DNA from: Neobacillus cucumis
Lineage (GTDB): Bacteria; Bacillota; Bacilli; Bacillales; Cytobacillaceae
Direction: 5' to 3'
DNA length: 64,000 nucleotides
NCBI RefSeq assembly: GCF_002860255.1
Contig: NZ_PGVE01000088.1
Span: forward strand, 1-64,000
The position numbers and the translations under genes were made by a program. This document shows, piece after piece, positions 51,704 through 59,965 of the stretch (position 1 is the first letter of the stretch; every line of letters begins with the position of its first letter). The notes under the pieces were generated by a model. The model did no database searches, was not told the origin of the DNA, and saw only the letters and a list, made by a program, of their open reading frames with translations.

Positions 51704-51717
51704 AGAAAGCGTTTTCA
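51704..51717 (-). promoter_or_regulatory. CcpA cre site upstream of glnA
   Basis: Minus strand TGAAAACGCTTTCT matches TGWAANCGNTNWCA at 13 of 14 positions. It lies about 43 bases upstream of the -35, a position that in other genes allows CcpA activation. The remaining gap to 51874 shows no gene. Confidence 0.55.
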
Positions 51718-51874
51718 ATAACATTCAGGAATATTAAGGTAATTTATATATTATAGGCTGACTCGATTGAATAATTATGCGATATTATGCAAACTTATCT
51801 ATCACACACACACTTGTATTGCGGATTCTGGTGTGTTTATAAAAGAGCAGTATGTTTTAGAGGGTATTAATAGT

Positions 51875-51915
51875 AAAATGACCTATTCAACACGATGAAT
51901 AGGTCATTTTTTGTT
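51875..51915. terminator. Terminator of the SEC-C protein gene
   Basis: AATGACCTATTCA and TGAATAGGTCATT form a perfect 13-bp stem (51877-51908) with A and T runs. Confidence 0.85.
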
Positions 51916-51936
51916 ATAAAAATAAATAGTTTCTTC

Positions 51937-53079
51937 CTACTTCCCGCAGCATTTTTTATATTTTTTTCCGCTTTCACAAGGACACGGATCATTCCGCCCT
52001 ACTTTAACTTGTGGGACAGTTACTTGCATGCTTGCCTGATTCATTTCAAGTTCTCTTTCTAATACTGATTGTCTCCAAAACTTAAGCTCTGGGTGCTGCT
52101 CCCCTAAAATGGAATAATAGCCATAGGCCGCCTGTTCTACATCGACTAGGTTTGAGGTGTACTCCTTCTCCAGGTGATCTGAAATTTCTGTTAGAACATC
52201 TTTAGAGAGTTGATGGCAAAGTGCCTCAAAAAGTAAATCTTGATCATCTAATTCCTCAGCATCATGGTATGCCTCTCTTAAAACCTGGATGGCGAAATCC
52301 GTTTTAACATTTTCAACTACAGAACTGGCAAAAATAATCGATTCAGTTTTCCTAAGGTATGGGGCAACCTCTTTTACAACTTCATTCGATTGAAAACCAA
52401 TTAACGCGAATGCAGCTTCTTCCAACAAGACATCATCATCACGGTTTAATAGACTTGCTAAAGTTGAAATATACTTTTCTAATTTTAGTAATCCAATCAT
52501 ATAAACGGTCAAAATTCCATTAAATGAAAACCAGTCTTCTTCTAATTCGTCTTTTATGATCAAATCGATTTCTCTTTCAGTTACCCAGCCATTCCGGACA
52601 ATGCAGGCTGCAAGTTTTTTTGCTTTAGTAAATAACGGATGATTGAAAGATTTTGCATGATCAAGATCAAATAGTGTCCCTCCATATTCCTTGTATACTT
52701 CTTCCTCCGTCCCATTGACGATTAGTTCGTACAACGTCCATGTTTCCTTACTAATATACTTTTCAAGCTGCCCCCTACATTTTAGTGCAAGTTCCGGAGA
52801 AATACGGTCTATAAGATTCATTGCTAAATGCACTCTAGCTGGGTCCATCATGGGGATATTCTCCAACAAAATCTTAACTGCTTCTTCATTGAAGGTTTGA
52901 TTTTCTACATAAATAAGAATGGAAGTCAGTTTCGACATATTTTGAAACGCTTCCTTTAGTAATTCAACTGTCCAATCTTCGGGTACACACGGATAATCGT
53001 GTAGGGCATGAAGAACTGTTTCTTGGATTATGGGGTCCTTACTTATTAAATGTGGTTTAATTTTTTCTAAGAATGTCAT
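51937..53079 (-). CDS. HEAT-like repeat protein with C-terminal SEC-C zinc motif
   Basis: 380 residues. Most of the chain is paired helices of HEAT type, such as 'LLEEAAFALIGFQSNEVVKE'. The C-terminus is 'VGRNDPCPCESGKKYKKCCG', the SEC-C zinc motif also found at the end of SecA. Such proteins may bind SecA, ribosomes or other partners; function is unknown. AAAGGAC lies 7-8 bases before the ATG. Confidence 0.85.
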   Translation of the reverse strand: MTFLEKIKPHLISKDPIIQETVLHALHDYPCVPEDWTVELLKEAFQNMSKLTSILIYVENQTFNEEAVKILLENIPMMDPARVHLAMNLIDRISPELALKCRGQLEKYISKETWTLYELIVNGTEEEVYKEYGGTLFDLDHAKSFNHPLFTKAKKLAACIVRNGWVTEREIDLIIKDELEEDWFSFNGILTVYMIGLLKLEKYISTLASLLNRDDDVLLEEAAFALIGFQSNEVVKEVAPYLRKTESIIFASSVVENVKTDFAIQVLREAYHDAEELDDQDLLFEALCHQLSKDVLTEISDHLEKEYTSNLVDVEQAAYGYYSILGEQHPELKFWRQSVLERELEMNQASMQVTVPQVKVGRNDPCPCESGKKYKKCCGK

Positions 53080-53196
53080 AGGATAAGTCCTTTCACTTAA
53101 AACTTATACTCATTATATTTGATAAAATTCAGTAATACTACCAAATTGGGTTAGGCAATACACCAATAGCCCAGTCCAAATGACTGAGCTAATAAA

Positions 53197-54378
53197 CTAT
53201 ATCTTAAGTTTCCCAAAATCGATTATTCTTTTTAGATAATCGTATTCTTTTTGCTCAAGAATATCGATTTCATTATTTGTAGTAAGAAGAATCTGGTCCC
53301 TGCACTTTGATATTCTTTGAATCATCGGATGAATAGTCAGACTCGAAAGGTTTACAAAATCATATAAATCGTTAAGAGATACGGGCAATTTGTAGCCCTT
53401 ATTACTGCTGGCAATGAGTAATCCACTATCACGCAGCTTCGAAACAATGGATGAGCGAAAGCTATGTGGAGTCAATTTCACATCTCGAATGGCATTAAGA
53501 TTGTCTAATATTTCTTCTGTGTACACATATTCATCCGGATTTTCTTTCAAATTGAACAATAGAAATTTAAGAAAATCAAGTTTAAGTTTCTCTTCCTCTT
53601 CTTCACTTTTTCGATGCTTTTCGATGTATTTATAAGTTAAATTTACTGATTGTTTGATAATTATTTCATCATATTTAGAATGATGATGTTCTGTTTGGTA
53701 GTCGAATAGAAAGTTCTTGTAGTCTAGGGGCAAAAGGTTAATGGCAGCAATCTTGCTTTTAAAGATTTTAGAAAAAGAACGATATTGATTAGAAAAAGCA
53801 GTCCTTTCATATCCTGTTGCAAGAATCCTGGTAATAAGGTTTACTAACTGAAGTAAAATTTCTGAATGTGTATTATTAAACCCGAATGTAGAATAATTGA
53901 ATAGATCTGGAATATTACGTGTTTTGATATACGTTTTGAATTCACGAATAAACAGTTTGGACTCTTGGACATTTGCTGCCAGATCCAGTTGTTCAAATGT
54001 TCGATTCAAGTCATCATAAATTTTTCTATTTAGGTATTTGAGAAATGGGGTTTTGTACAGAATCCCATGATCTTCTCTTATTTTTCGTTTATCAATAACA
54101 TAGGCATACACACTAAATGGTAAATCCTTTATATCATTTAAAAACTGCATCGTTTTGTTTGGGTTCTGTTCAATGATGTTTGGGTCAATTTCTCCAGGTT
54201 GAAAGTACTCTTGGCTAATCTGCTTGAGCTCTCTTTCAATCCGCTCTTTGTTTGATTCTTTTATAAGAATAGAGACAATAATAAAGTTTGTTGATCCATT
54301 ACCCCTTTCAAAATCAAAACGATAGTCACCAAATTCATCTATAAAAGCATATTGGATTTCCTCCAATTTCCCCACCAC
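53197..54378 (-). CDS. DUF3800-type protein with added C-terminal domain
   Basis: 393 residues. The start 'IQYAFIDEFGDYRFDFERG', then 'FIIVSILIKESNKERIEREL' and 'FSVYAYVIDKRKI', follows DUF3800, a family with an RNase H-like fold often found in mobile and defence-related gene sets. The acidic residues at the start (ID-E-FGD) would be active-site candidates. Residues 260-393 are an extra helical part that looks like a winged helix ('TPHSFRSSIVSKLRDSGLLI'). The GTG start is weakly supported. There is no adjacent partner gene. Confidence 0.65.
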   Translation of the reverse strand: MVGKLEEIQYAFIDEFGDYRFDFERGNGSTNFIIVSILIKESNKERIERELKQISQEYFQPGEIDPNIIEQNPNKTMQFLNDIKDLPFSVYAYVIDKRKIREDHGILYKTPFLKYLNRKIYDDLNRTFEQLDLAANVQESKLFIREFKTYIKTRNIPDLFNYSTFGFNNTHSEILLQLVNLITRILATGYERTAFSNQYRSFSKIFKSKIAAINLLPLDYKNFLFDYQTEHHHSKYDEIIIKQSVNLTYKYIEKHRKSEEEEEKLKLDFLKFLLFNLKENPDEYVYTEEILDNLNAIRDVKLTPHSFRSSIVSKLRDSGLLIASSNKGYKLPVSLNDLYDFVNLSSLTIHPMIQRISKCRDQILLTTNNEIDILEQKEYDYLKRIIDFGKLKI

Positions 54379-54465
54379 CTAGAAATGAAATTTTGTCTGT
54401 TATATACAAGTTCAACAAAATTTCATTGATACCTCCTATTGGCAGTTGGTATTTTACAAAAATAA

Positions 54466-54492
54466 GGACACTAAGTGTATAGTGTCCATTTC
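54466..54492. terminator. Hairpin after the 66-residue hypothetical gene
   Basis: GGACACTA (54466-54473) and TAGTGTCC (54480-54487) pair perfectly; on the minus strand TTATTTTT follows. Confidence 0.7.
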
Positions 54493-54502
54493 AAATAGGA
54501 TT

Positions 54503-54703
54503 TCATTTTATGTCGTTACTGCCATTTCTTTCTTTTTCACCGATTACCGTATCCCCAATATTCGGGGCAGTAGTTGCATTTGTTTCATTTGGAACCCAAT
54601 CAAAACTAGGTTCAGTTGTCCCTGTTGACATCAAAGGCTGGTTGACCTCACCAGTTTTAGAAGATTCTTTCGCAAATTTGGAGTTAGAGTTGTCTCGTGC
54701 CAA
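54503..54703 (-). CDS. Hypothetical small hydrophilic protein
   Basis: 66 residues from a TTG start, low complexity and rich in N, S, T and K ('ARDNSNSKFAKESSKTGEVN', 'ETNATTAPNIGDTVIGEKER'). AAAGGAGG lies 7 bases before the TTG; the longer in-frame ATG at 54760 has no comparable site. The composition resembles small disordered spore or stress proteins, but no family is recognised. A hairpin terminator follows. Confidence 0.55.
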   Translation of the reverse strand: MARDNSNSKFAKESSKTGEVNQPLMSTGTTEPSFDWVPNETNATTAPNIGDTVIGEKERNGSNDIK

Positions 54704-54772
54704 ACTTTTTCCTCCTTTTAATTTAAAGTTTAAAACCTCCTTATTATTATTAAATTTCATCTAAACCAAATT

Positions 54773-55258
54773 CTAGGTAAGTTCTTCCTTCAATTCTTCA
54801 ATTTGTGCAAGATGTCTTTTTTCATGTAAACCAATGAGTGGGATCCACTGTTTTAAGCTTAATTCCCCAAAGATTGGATGTGGATAGGCCCGCTGCTCTA
54901 ATAATGATGGGTCAGCTGTATTAATCACTTTCGATAATGCCTCTCGTGATTGAGATAACTTTTCCTTCATTTCTTTTAACGAAATAAATTTATTCGACGG
55001 CTGCACAACAGAAGGCGCATTTACCTTTGTTGAACGGTTAACTGCTAAATGAATCGGTTTATCACTTACATTCTTTGACTCTCCATTTGCCAATTGGTTT
55101 GAAATCGCATAAGTAATGGCCCGCTCCAGCAAATATAGATGATGAAGCACCTGCATAATGGACCAACGACCCTCATGTACTTGAGTATTTAGCTGTTCAT
55201 CTGTCAAACCAGTTACAGAATGTAAAACTTCTTCTCTAATCTTTTTATTCTCCTCCAT
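54773..55258 (-). CDS. DinB-superfamily protein
   Basis: 161 residues, four-helix DinB/BstA fold. 'MQVLHHLYLLERAI' and 'LIGLHEKRHLAQIEELKEEL' supply the three histidines that usually bind a metal. Related proteins are bacillithiol-dependent transferases or are unassigned. ATG at 55258 has GGGGTG 9 bases upstream and is preferred over that at 55291. It lies 47 bases after the next BstA-like gene and probably shares its transcript. Confidence 0.82.
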   Translation of the reverse strand: MEENKKIREEVLHSVTGLTDEQLNTQVHEGRWSIMQVLHHLYLLERAITYAISNQLANGESKNVSDKPIHLAVNRSTKVNAPSVVQPSNKFISLKEMKEKLSQSREALSKVINTADPSLLEQRAYPHPIFGELSLKQWIPLIGLHEKRHLAQIEELKEELT

Positions 55259-55305
55259 TTTTTCGTTCACCCCATTTAATTTCTTATTCATTTACCATGA
55301 AATCT

Positions 55306-55824
55306 CTACCAGCCCTTTCGGCTACTTAAAGAGGTTATATGTGCAAGATGATGTCGGCCATGCCAAGCATAAAGGCCGATGTTTTTACCTACTGAAACTT
55401 CACCTGACTCTGGATGCATAAATGTTTTTTTTAAATCTTCAGCCTTTAGATGATATAAAAGACTAACTAACCGTTTATGTAACGAATCAATAAGAGATAA
55501 TGAAACTTCTATTGGTAATTGGCTATCGGGCAGCTCTGCCCATTTTCCTTCCTCATAAGGTTTGATGGTTGGAGTTTCTTCGGTGAGGGCTAATTTAAAA
55601 CGCGCATATGCATTCATATGGCTATCCGCAAGGTGATGAACTACTTGTCGAACCGTCCATCCACCAGAACGATATGGAGTATCAAGCTGTTCATTAGAGA
55701 GATTTTTTACAGCATCTCTTAAAAGTCCTGGTAATTCTTCCATCTCCTTTATCCAACCATTAGTTACTTCATTTGTCATTTCACCGTTAAAATCAAATTT
55801 TCCAATAGGATATCTTTCGTCCAC
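55306..55824 (-). CDS. bstA: BstA/YfiT-type bacillithiol transferase
   Basis: 172 residues. 'YPIGKFDFNGEMTNEVTNGW' is the YfiT-family opening. Metal ligands are seen in 'VVHHLADSHMNAYARFKLAL' and 'LYAWHGRHHLAHI'. These enzymes add bacillithiol to toxic electrophiles. The GTG start has GGGAGGAG 7-8 bases upstream. The two DinB-fold genes in tandem suggest a detoxification pair. Confidence 0.88.
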   Translation of the reverse strand: MDERYPIGKFDFNGEMTNEVTNGWIKEMEELPGLLRDAVKNLSNEQLDTPYRSGGWTVRQVVHHLADSHMNAYARFKLALTEETPTIKPYEEGKWAELPDSQLPIEVSLSLIDSLHKRLVSLLYHLKAEDLKKTFMHPESGEVSVGKNIGLYAWHGRHHLAHITSLSSRKGW

Positions 55825-55979
55825 AAAGTACTCCTCCCATAAAGTTTATAGGTAACTCTAAATTCACATTATTACAAAATTCTTTATTTATACCTCTAAA
55901 TCCTTTTTCCCTTGATATTTAATCGAATAAATAAGCAGTTCAAAAAAAAGTAAAAGAGAACGTTTGGTAAATATTCACT

Positions 55980-56002
55980 AACTCTATATTTCATAGTATA
56001 AT
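55980..56002 (+). promoter_or_regulatory. Promoter of the SPFH operon
   Basis: TATAAT at 55997-56002 with a weak TTCACT 17 bases upstream. Confidence 0.5.
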
Positions 56003-56030
56003 GATATAAAAGTGATATCACTTTTATATC
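56003..56030. promoter_or_regulatory. Perfect 28-base palindrome over the SPFH operon start site
   Basis: The palindrome begins GATATAAAAGTGAT and is exactly self-complementary; a further half-site TATATCACTTT overlaps its right side (56025-56037). It begins one base after the -10, so it covers the transcription start and could be the operator of the ribbon-helix-helix protein encoded in the same operon. Confidence 0.6.
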
Positions 56031-56057
56031 ACTTTTACCTTTTGGGAGGGGTTTTAA

Positions 56058-56918
56058 ATGAGGGAAAAATCAATTATTAAAATGAATGGCTTTGCCGCGT
56101 TGATCATCGCTCTAGTTTGTATTGGTTTCGGTATCTACCTGATCGTTACCGGAGCTGCTATTGCTGAAAAAATAGGTGGAGTATTAGTGTTTCTCTTAGG
56201 TTTAATTATTGCCACAAGTTTAACCATTGTTCAGCCAAATGAAGCTAAAGTCTTAACGTTCTTCGGTACCTATCTTGGCGTTATTCGCGATCAGGGTCTT
56301 TGGGCTACTATCCCCTTTACGTTTAAGAGAAGTGTTTCATTACGTGTGACCAACTTTAACAGTGAGAAATTAAAAGTTAATGATTTAGAAGGTAATCCAA
56401 TTGAAATTGCGGCTGTTGTTGTCTATAAAGTTAGAGATGCTGCCAAAGCATTGTATGATGTAGAAAACTATGAAAAATTTATCCAGATTCAAAGTGAAAC
56501 CGGTATTCGTCATATTGCCAGTACGTATGCTTATGATTCGTTCGAGAATAACGGAAATACTTTAACACTTCGACAAAATAGCGATGAAGTTGCTGATGTA
56601 CTTGTTCATGACCTGCAAAAAAGACTGGATGTTGCTGGGGTAGATGTGATTGAAGCACGAATAATGCACCTTGCCTACTCTTCCGAAATCGCATCTGCTA
56701 TGCTTCAACGACAACAGGCACAAGCTGTTTTATCCGCCCGTAAAGTTATCGTTGATGGTGCAGTCGGTCTTGTCAAAGCAGCTATTGACCAGCTTACCGA
56801 ACAAGCTATTGTGGATCTTGATGAAGAGAAAAAAGCGCAGATGGTCAATAACCTGATGGTCGCGATTGTTTCAGAGAAAGGTACACAACCAATCATTAAT
56901 ACCGGAAGTATTTATTAA
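56058..56918 (+). CDS. SPFH/band-7 membrane protein
   Basis: 286 residues. Two adjoining membrane segments (about 11-55) are followed by an SPFH domain: 'IVQPNEAKVLTFFGTYLGVI', 'GNPIEIAAVVVYKVRDAAKA' and 'RLDVAGVDVIEARIMHLAYS', then a coiled AEQ-type helix. Such proteins form membrane scaffolds (flotillin/stomatin type). GGGAGGGG precedes the ATG. It is co-transcribed with a small ribbon-helix-helix gene 13 bases downstream, an arrangement repeated in this family. Confidence 0.88.
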   Translation: MREKSIIKMNGFAALIIALVCIGFGIYLIVTGAAIAEKIGGVLVFLLGLIIATSLTIVQPNEAKVLTFFGTYLGVIRDQGLWATIPFTFKRSVSLRVTNFNSEKLKVNDLEGNPIEIAAVVVYKVRDAAKALYDVENYEKFIQIQSETGIRHIASTYAYDSFENNGNTLTLRQNSDEVADVLVHDLQKRLDVAGVDVIEARIMHLAYSSEIASAMLQRQQAQAVLSARKVIVDGAVGLVKAAIDQLTEQAIVDLDEEKKAQMVNNLMVAIVSEKGTQPIINTGSIY

Positions 56919-56931
56919 GGTTGTGTAGAAA

Positions 56932-57087
56932 ATGAGTAAAAGAAAAGCTTTTCCGCTTAGAATTGATCCAAAATTATACGAAGTACTGGAAAAATGGGCC
57001 GAAGATGAGCTGCGAAGTGTAAACGCCCAAATAGAAGTTATTTTAAAAGAGGCTGCCAAAAAAGCGGGAAGAATGAAAAAAGATTAG
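56932..57087 (+). CDS. Arc-type ribbon-helix-helix protein
   Basis: 51 residues, too short for standard gene calling: 'KAFPLRIDPKLYEVLEKWAE', then 'ELRSVNAQIEVILKEAAKKA'. This is an Arc/MetJ-like beta strand plus two helices, which binds DNA as dimers on palindromes. It directly follows the SPFH gene and is a plausible autorepressor acting at the 28-base palindrome upstream. No clear ribosome site; GGTTGTGTAG precedes the ATG, so translation may be coupled. Confidence 0.8.
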   Translation: MSKRKAFPLRIDPKLYEVLEKWAEDELRSVNAQIEVILKEAAKKAGRMKKD

Positions 57088-57100
57088 ACATCAAGTGAAC

Positions 57101-57135
57101 AAAAGCCTGTATCTCTTGTAAGATATGGGCTTTTT
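57101..57135 (+). terminator. Terminator of the SPFH operon
   Basis: AAAAGCC-TGTATCT and AGATATG-GGCTTTTTT form a stem with one mismatch and a T-tail. Confidence 0.82.
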
Positions 57136-57239
57136 TGTGTGACTTCTTTTTGTCTCCAGCAAAAAATATTTAACATATTGTCCACCACCTTGGCAATAAT
57201 AAACAAATAGTTTAAGATCAATTGCCGGAGGAAGAGACT

Positions 57240-58664
57240 TTGGAGCATACTTGGCTTTCTCTGTTACCTTTTATTATTGTCATTGCCATGTCCATATGGC
57301 TAAAAAACATCCTGCCGGGGCTTGTAGTTGGTTTACTGGCCGGGGCGTTTATTGTTCAGACTAATGTATTACATGGTGCCTATCAAACGGTATCTTATAT
57401 CGTCACCACCCTGTCCAATGGAAACAATATTAAAATTATCGGGTTTCTGTATTTATTTGGCGGACTGGTAGGCATGATGAATATATCTGGCGGAATCAAA
57501 GGATTTTCCGAATGGATTGGAGTAAGGATTAAAACAGAGCGCGGACTGCTTGGTCTCATCTGGCTTACCCTCCCTTTCACATTTATGATGCCTATGTTTC
57601 GAATTATGATGATTGGCCCCGTCGTTAAATCCCTTATTAAAAAAATAAATGTTCCGAAGCAACGGGTTGGCATGATGATGGATATTTCAACAGAGTCAGT
57701 CATTGTGCTATTACCTGTGGCCACCGCATTTGTAGGATTTATGGTCTCCCTGGTGGAAGGAAGTATTCGAAAGTTACAATTAGATATGTCTGCCTATCAT
57801 GTTTTTCTATTAAGTATCTTGTTTGATTTTTTTGCGATTGTGATGTTAGTGATTGGTATACTCTTTACCTTTTGGAATCCTTCGAAAAAAAATCAATCCC
57901 GATCATGTGATCATGAACAATTAGATGCCGAAGGGAATGAATTCCATCGGGCGGGTATACAAAAGGAATTGTCCTTGGTGAAAGCCCAGCCATGGCATTT
58001 AATTTTCCCTGTGTTCCTGCTCCTGGGGCTTTCTTTATTCCTATTGTGGAAAGACGGTACGGATAAAGGGGCAAAGACGGTATTTGATGCTTTTTCAACG
58101 GCCGATGCCACCTTTGTTATGCTTTTAGCTGTGTTTATCACGCTCGTTTTGTCTTTTGTGTTTTACATTATAAGACGACAACCGTTACATGAAATTCTGT
58201 ACCATTTTTATGATGGAGGAAACCAAATGATGGAGGCCATCAGTTTACTAGTTCTCATCTGGTCTTTGACATTATCCGCAGAGGATTTAGGTTTTTCAAA
58301 GTTTATAAGCTCGACATTAGGATCCTTTCTTCCGGCTTTTTTAACCCCAGTTACTATCTTTGTTCTTGGGTCTTTAATAGGCTACTTTATTGGTTCATCA
58401 TGGGGGACATGGGGATTATTTATGCCTCTAGGAATGTCCCTCGCTGCTTCTACCGGTGCGTCGATTCCACTCACGGTCGGTGCTGTGTTTGCCAGCGGAG
58501 CCTTTGGTGCTTTAACATCACCATTGGGTGATACCACCATAACGACAGCGTCTATTCTCGATATGCCACTCGTTGAGTATGCACGGTATAAGTTAAAGAT
58601 TTCAATAATTGGCGCTGCGATCGCGATTGTTTTGTATGTAGTTAGCGCTTTATTTTTAATTTAA
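57240..58664 (+). CDS. NhaC-family Na+/H+ antiporter
   Basis: 474 residues and about eleven membrane helices. It has 'LPGLVVGLLAGAFIVQTN' and 'GGLVGMMNISGGIKGFSEWI' in the first half, and 'YFIGSSWGTWGLFMPLGMSL' and 'SGAFGALTSPLGDTTITTAS' in the second, as in NhaC/TetA(L)-unrelated antiporters. It may exchange Na+ for H+ or malate/lactate. TTG at 57240 is chosen because GGAGGA lies 7 bases upstream and within the longer frame beginning at 57222. Confidence 0.85.
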   Translation: MEHTWLSLLPFIIVIAMSIWLKNILPGLVVGLLAGAFIVQTNVLHGAYQTVSYIVTTLSNGNNIKIIGFLYLFGGLVGMMNISGGIKGFSEWIGVRIKTERGLLGLIWLTLPFTFMMPMFRIMMIGPVVKSLIKKINVPKQRVGMMMDISTESVIVLLPVATAFVGFMVSLVEGSIRKLQLDMSAYHVFLLSILFDFFAIVMLVIGILFTFWNPSKKNQSRSCDHEQLDAEGNEFHRAGIQKELSLVKAQPWHLIFPVFLLLGLSLFLLWKDGTDKGAKTVFDAFSTADATFVMLLAVFITLVLSFVFYIIRRQPLHEILYHFYDGGNQMMEAISLLVLIWSLTLSAEDLGFSKFISSTLGSFLPAFLTPVTIFVLGSLIGYFIGSSWGTWGLFMPLGMSLAASTGASIPLTVGAVFASGAFGALTSPLGDTTITTASILDMPLVEYARYKLKISIIGAAIAIVLYVVSALFLI

Positions 58665-58684
58665 AAAACATTTAAGATTTTGCC

Positions 58685-58715
58685 GGTCAATGAGATCTTG
58701 GTTCATTGACCATTT
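58685..58715 (+). terminator. Terminator of the NhaC gene
   Basis: GGTCAATGA and TCATTGACC (58685-58711) pair perfectly, followed by ATTTTCTTT. Confidence 0.75.
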
Positions 58716-58745
58716 TCTTTCATTTGTATAAGTTCGGAAATTAAC

Positions 58746-59294
58746 TTAGTCTACATTAAATCTTCCCATTAAAATAGTATTATAGTATTTTCCATCTGAA
58801 TGAAGTTTGTCTTTTTTTAAAACCCCTTCCACTTCAAATCCATACTTTTCATAAAGCCTTCGAGCTTTTTCATTCGTTTCAAGAACATTCAACGTTACTT
58901 TCTTTATGCTATTAGCGTCTGCCCATTGAAGCGATTCCTCTAAAAGACTTCTACCAATACCGTATCCCCAATATTCCTTTAAAACACAGACTCCAAATTC
59001 AACTTTGTGTGAGCTTCTTTTCAGCTGACTTCCCACACATCTTGAAAAACCAACTACTTTTCCATCAACCTCAGCCACTAAGAATAGATTATTCGGACTT
59101 TCAGTGTCATTCTTAATAATCTGTTTAAAGCCATGTTCATCTATGTATGCCTCGCCTTTTTCCCTATCCATATTTTCTGTTTCACCATCTATCTGCACTC
59201 TTACTTCAGATAACTGTTTCGCATCTTTTTCCATTGCGGATCGGATAAGATAACGCAAATGATTAACCAAACATTCTTTTTGCATAACAATCAC
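58746..59294 (-). CDS. GNAT acetyltransferase
   Basis: 182 residues from the chosen GTG. 'VLKEYWGYGIGRSLLEESLQ' is the acetyl-CoA motif A, and 'NVLETNEKARRLYEKYGFEV' is motif B, as in RimJ/RimL-like or PhnO-like enzymes. The substrate is unknown. AAAGGGAGGG lies 7 bases before the GTG at 59294; an in-frame ATG lies nine bases later, and the longer upstream frame lacks a site. Confidence 0.82.
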   Translation of the reverse strand: MIVMQKECLVNHLRYLIRSAMEKDAKQLSEVRVQIDGETENMDREKGEAYIDEHGFKQIIKNDTESPNNLFLVAEVDGKVVGFSRCVGSQLKRSSHKVEFGVCVLKEYWGYGIGRSLLEESLQWADANSIKKVTLNVLETNEKARRLYEKYGFEVEGVLKKDKLHSDGKYYNTILMGRFNVD

Positions 59295-59498
59295 TACAAA
59301 GCCCTCCCTTTTTAAAATGTGAATCAGATTATACATTTTAGCATAATATCCCAATAATTCCTTAAAAATTTTCAATAGAAAGATAGATTACTCACTTTGG
59401 AATTACATCTGCTCTAATTTCCATTAGCTCTTCTTTCACTATCCTTCAAAATAGATTATACTGTACTAACAATACATATTTACAAAAGGAGAATTCCT

Positions 59499-59693
59499 AT
59501 GACTGAAAATAATAAAACCGAAGAATCTAAAAAAAAGGTCAGCCTGCAAGAGCTAATGAAACAGCAGCTTGCTAATAAAAAGAACCAATCCTCTTCTGGT
59601 AAGGGAGTGACAAATGGCGATCAAGCTACGCAAAAAATGAGAAGCCAGCAAACGAAAAAACCAAGCAATACCCGCAGAAAAATGGGTGTTTAA
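59499..59693 (+). CDS. Small basic hydrophilic protein
   Basis: 64 residues rich in K, Q, N and S ('VSLQELMKQQLANKKNQSSS', 'KPSNTRRKMGV'), probably disordered and perhaps nucleic-acid binding. AAAAGGAG lies 8 bases before the ATG. Its stop overlaps the ywbE start (TAATG), so the two are translated together. Confidence 0.7.
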   Translation: MTENNKTEESKKKVSLQELMKQQLANKKNQSSSGKGVTNGDQATQKMRSQQTKKPSNTRRKMGV

Positions 59694-59887
59694 TGAACGG
59701 GCGAAATCAGAAAGACGTACAGCCTGGAATGACGGTTGATATTGTCTTAAAAGCCGACCAAAGAACAGGGAAACTGACAAGAGGAATTGTGAAGGATATA
59801 CTTACAAAATCCACCTCCCATCCTCACGGAATCAAAGTGAGACTTACAGATGGACAAGTCGGGCGTGTACAGGTTATTCATAGCTAA
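59693..59887 (+). CDS. ywbE: YwbE-family protein
   Basis: 64 residues: 'VQPGMTVDIVLKADQRTGKL', 'TRGIVKDILTKSTSHPHGIK', 'VRLTDGQVGRVQVI', the full YwbE/DUF2196 sequence. It is a small beta-barrel-like protein of unknown role, conserved in many bacteria. The start overlaps the stop of the preceding gene by one base. Confidence 0.92.
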   Translation: MNGRNQKDVQPGMTVDIVLKADQRTGKLTRGIVKDILTKSTSHPHGIKVRLTDGQVGRVQVIHS

Positions 59888-59914
59888 AAAAATAAAACAA
59901 TGCTACTAAATAAA

Positions 59915-59943
59915 TAAAAGAGTGGCTGTATCGCCACTCTTCT
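59915..59943. terminator. Terminator between convergent ywbE and BMP genes
   Basis: AGAGTGGC (59919-59926) and GCCACTCT (59933-59940) form a perfect stem with A and T sides. Confidence 0.82.
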
Positions 59944-59965
59944 ATTCACTTATTTTACAATTAAA

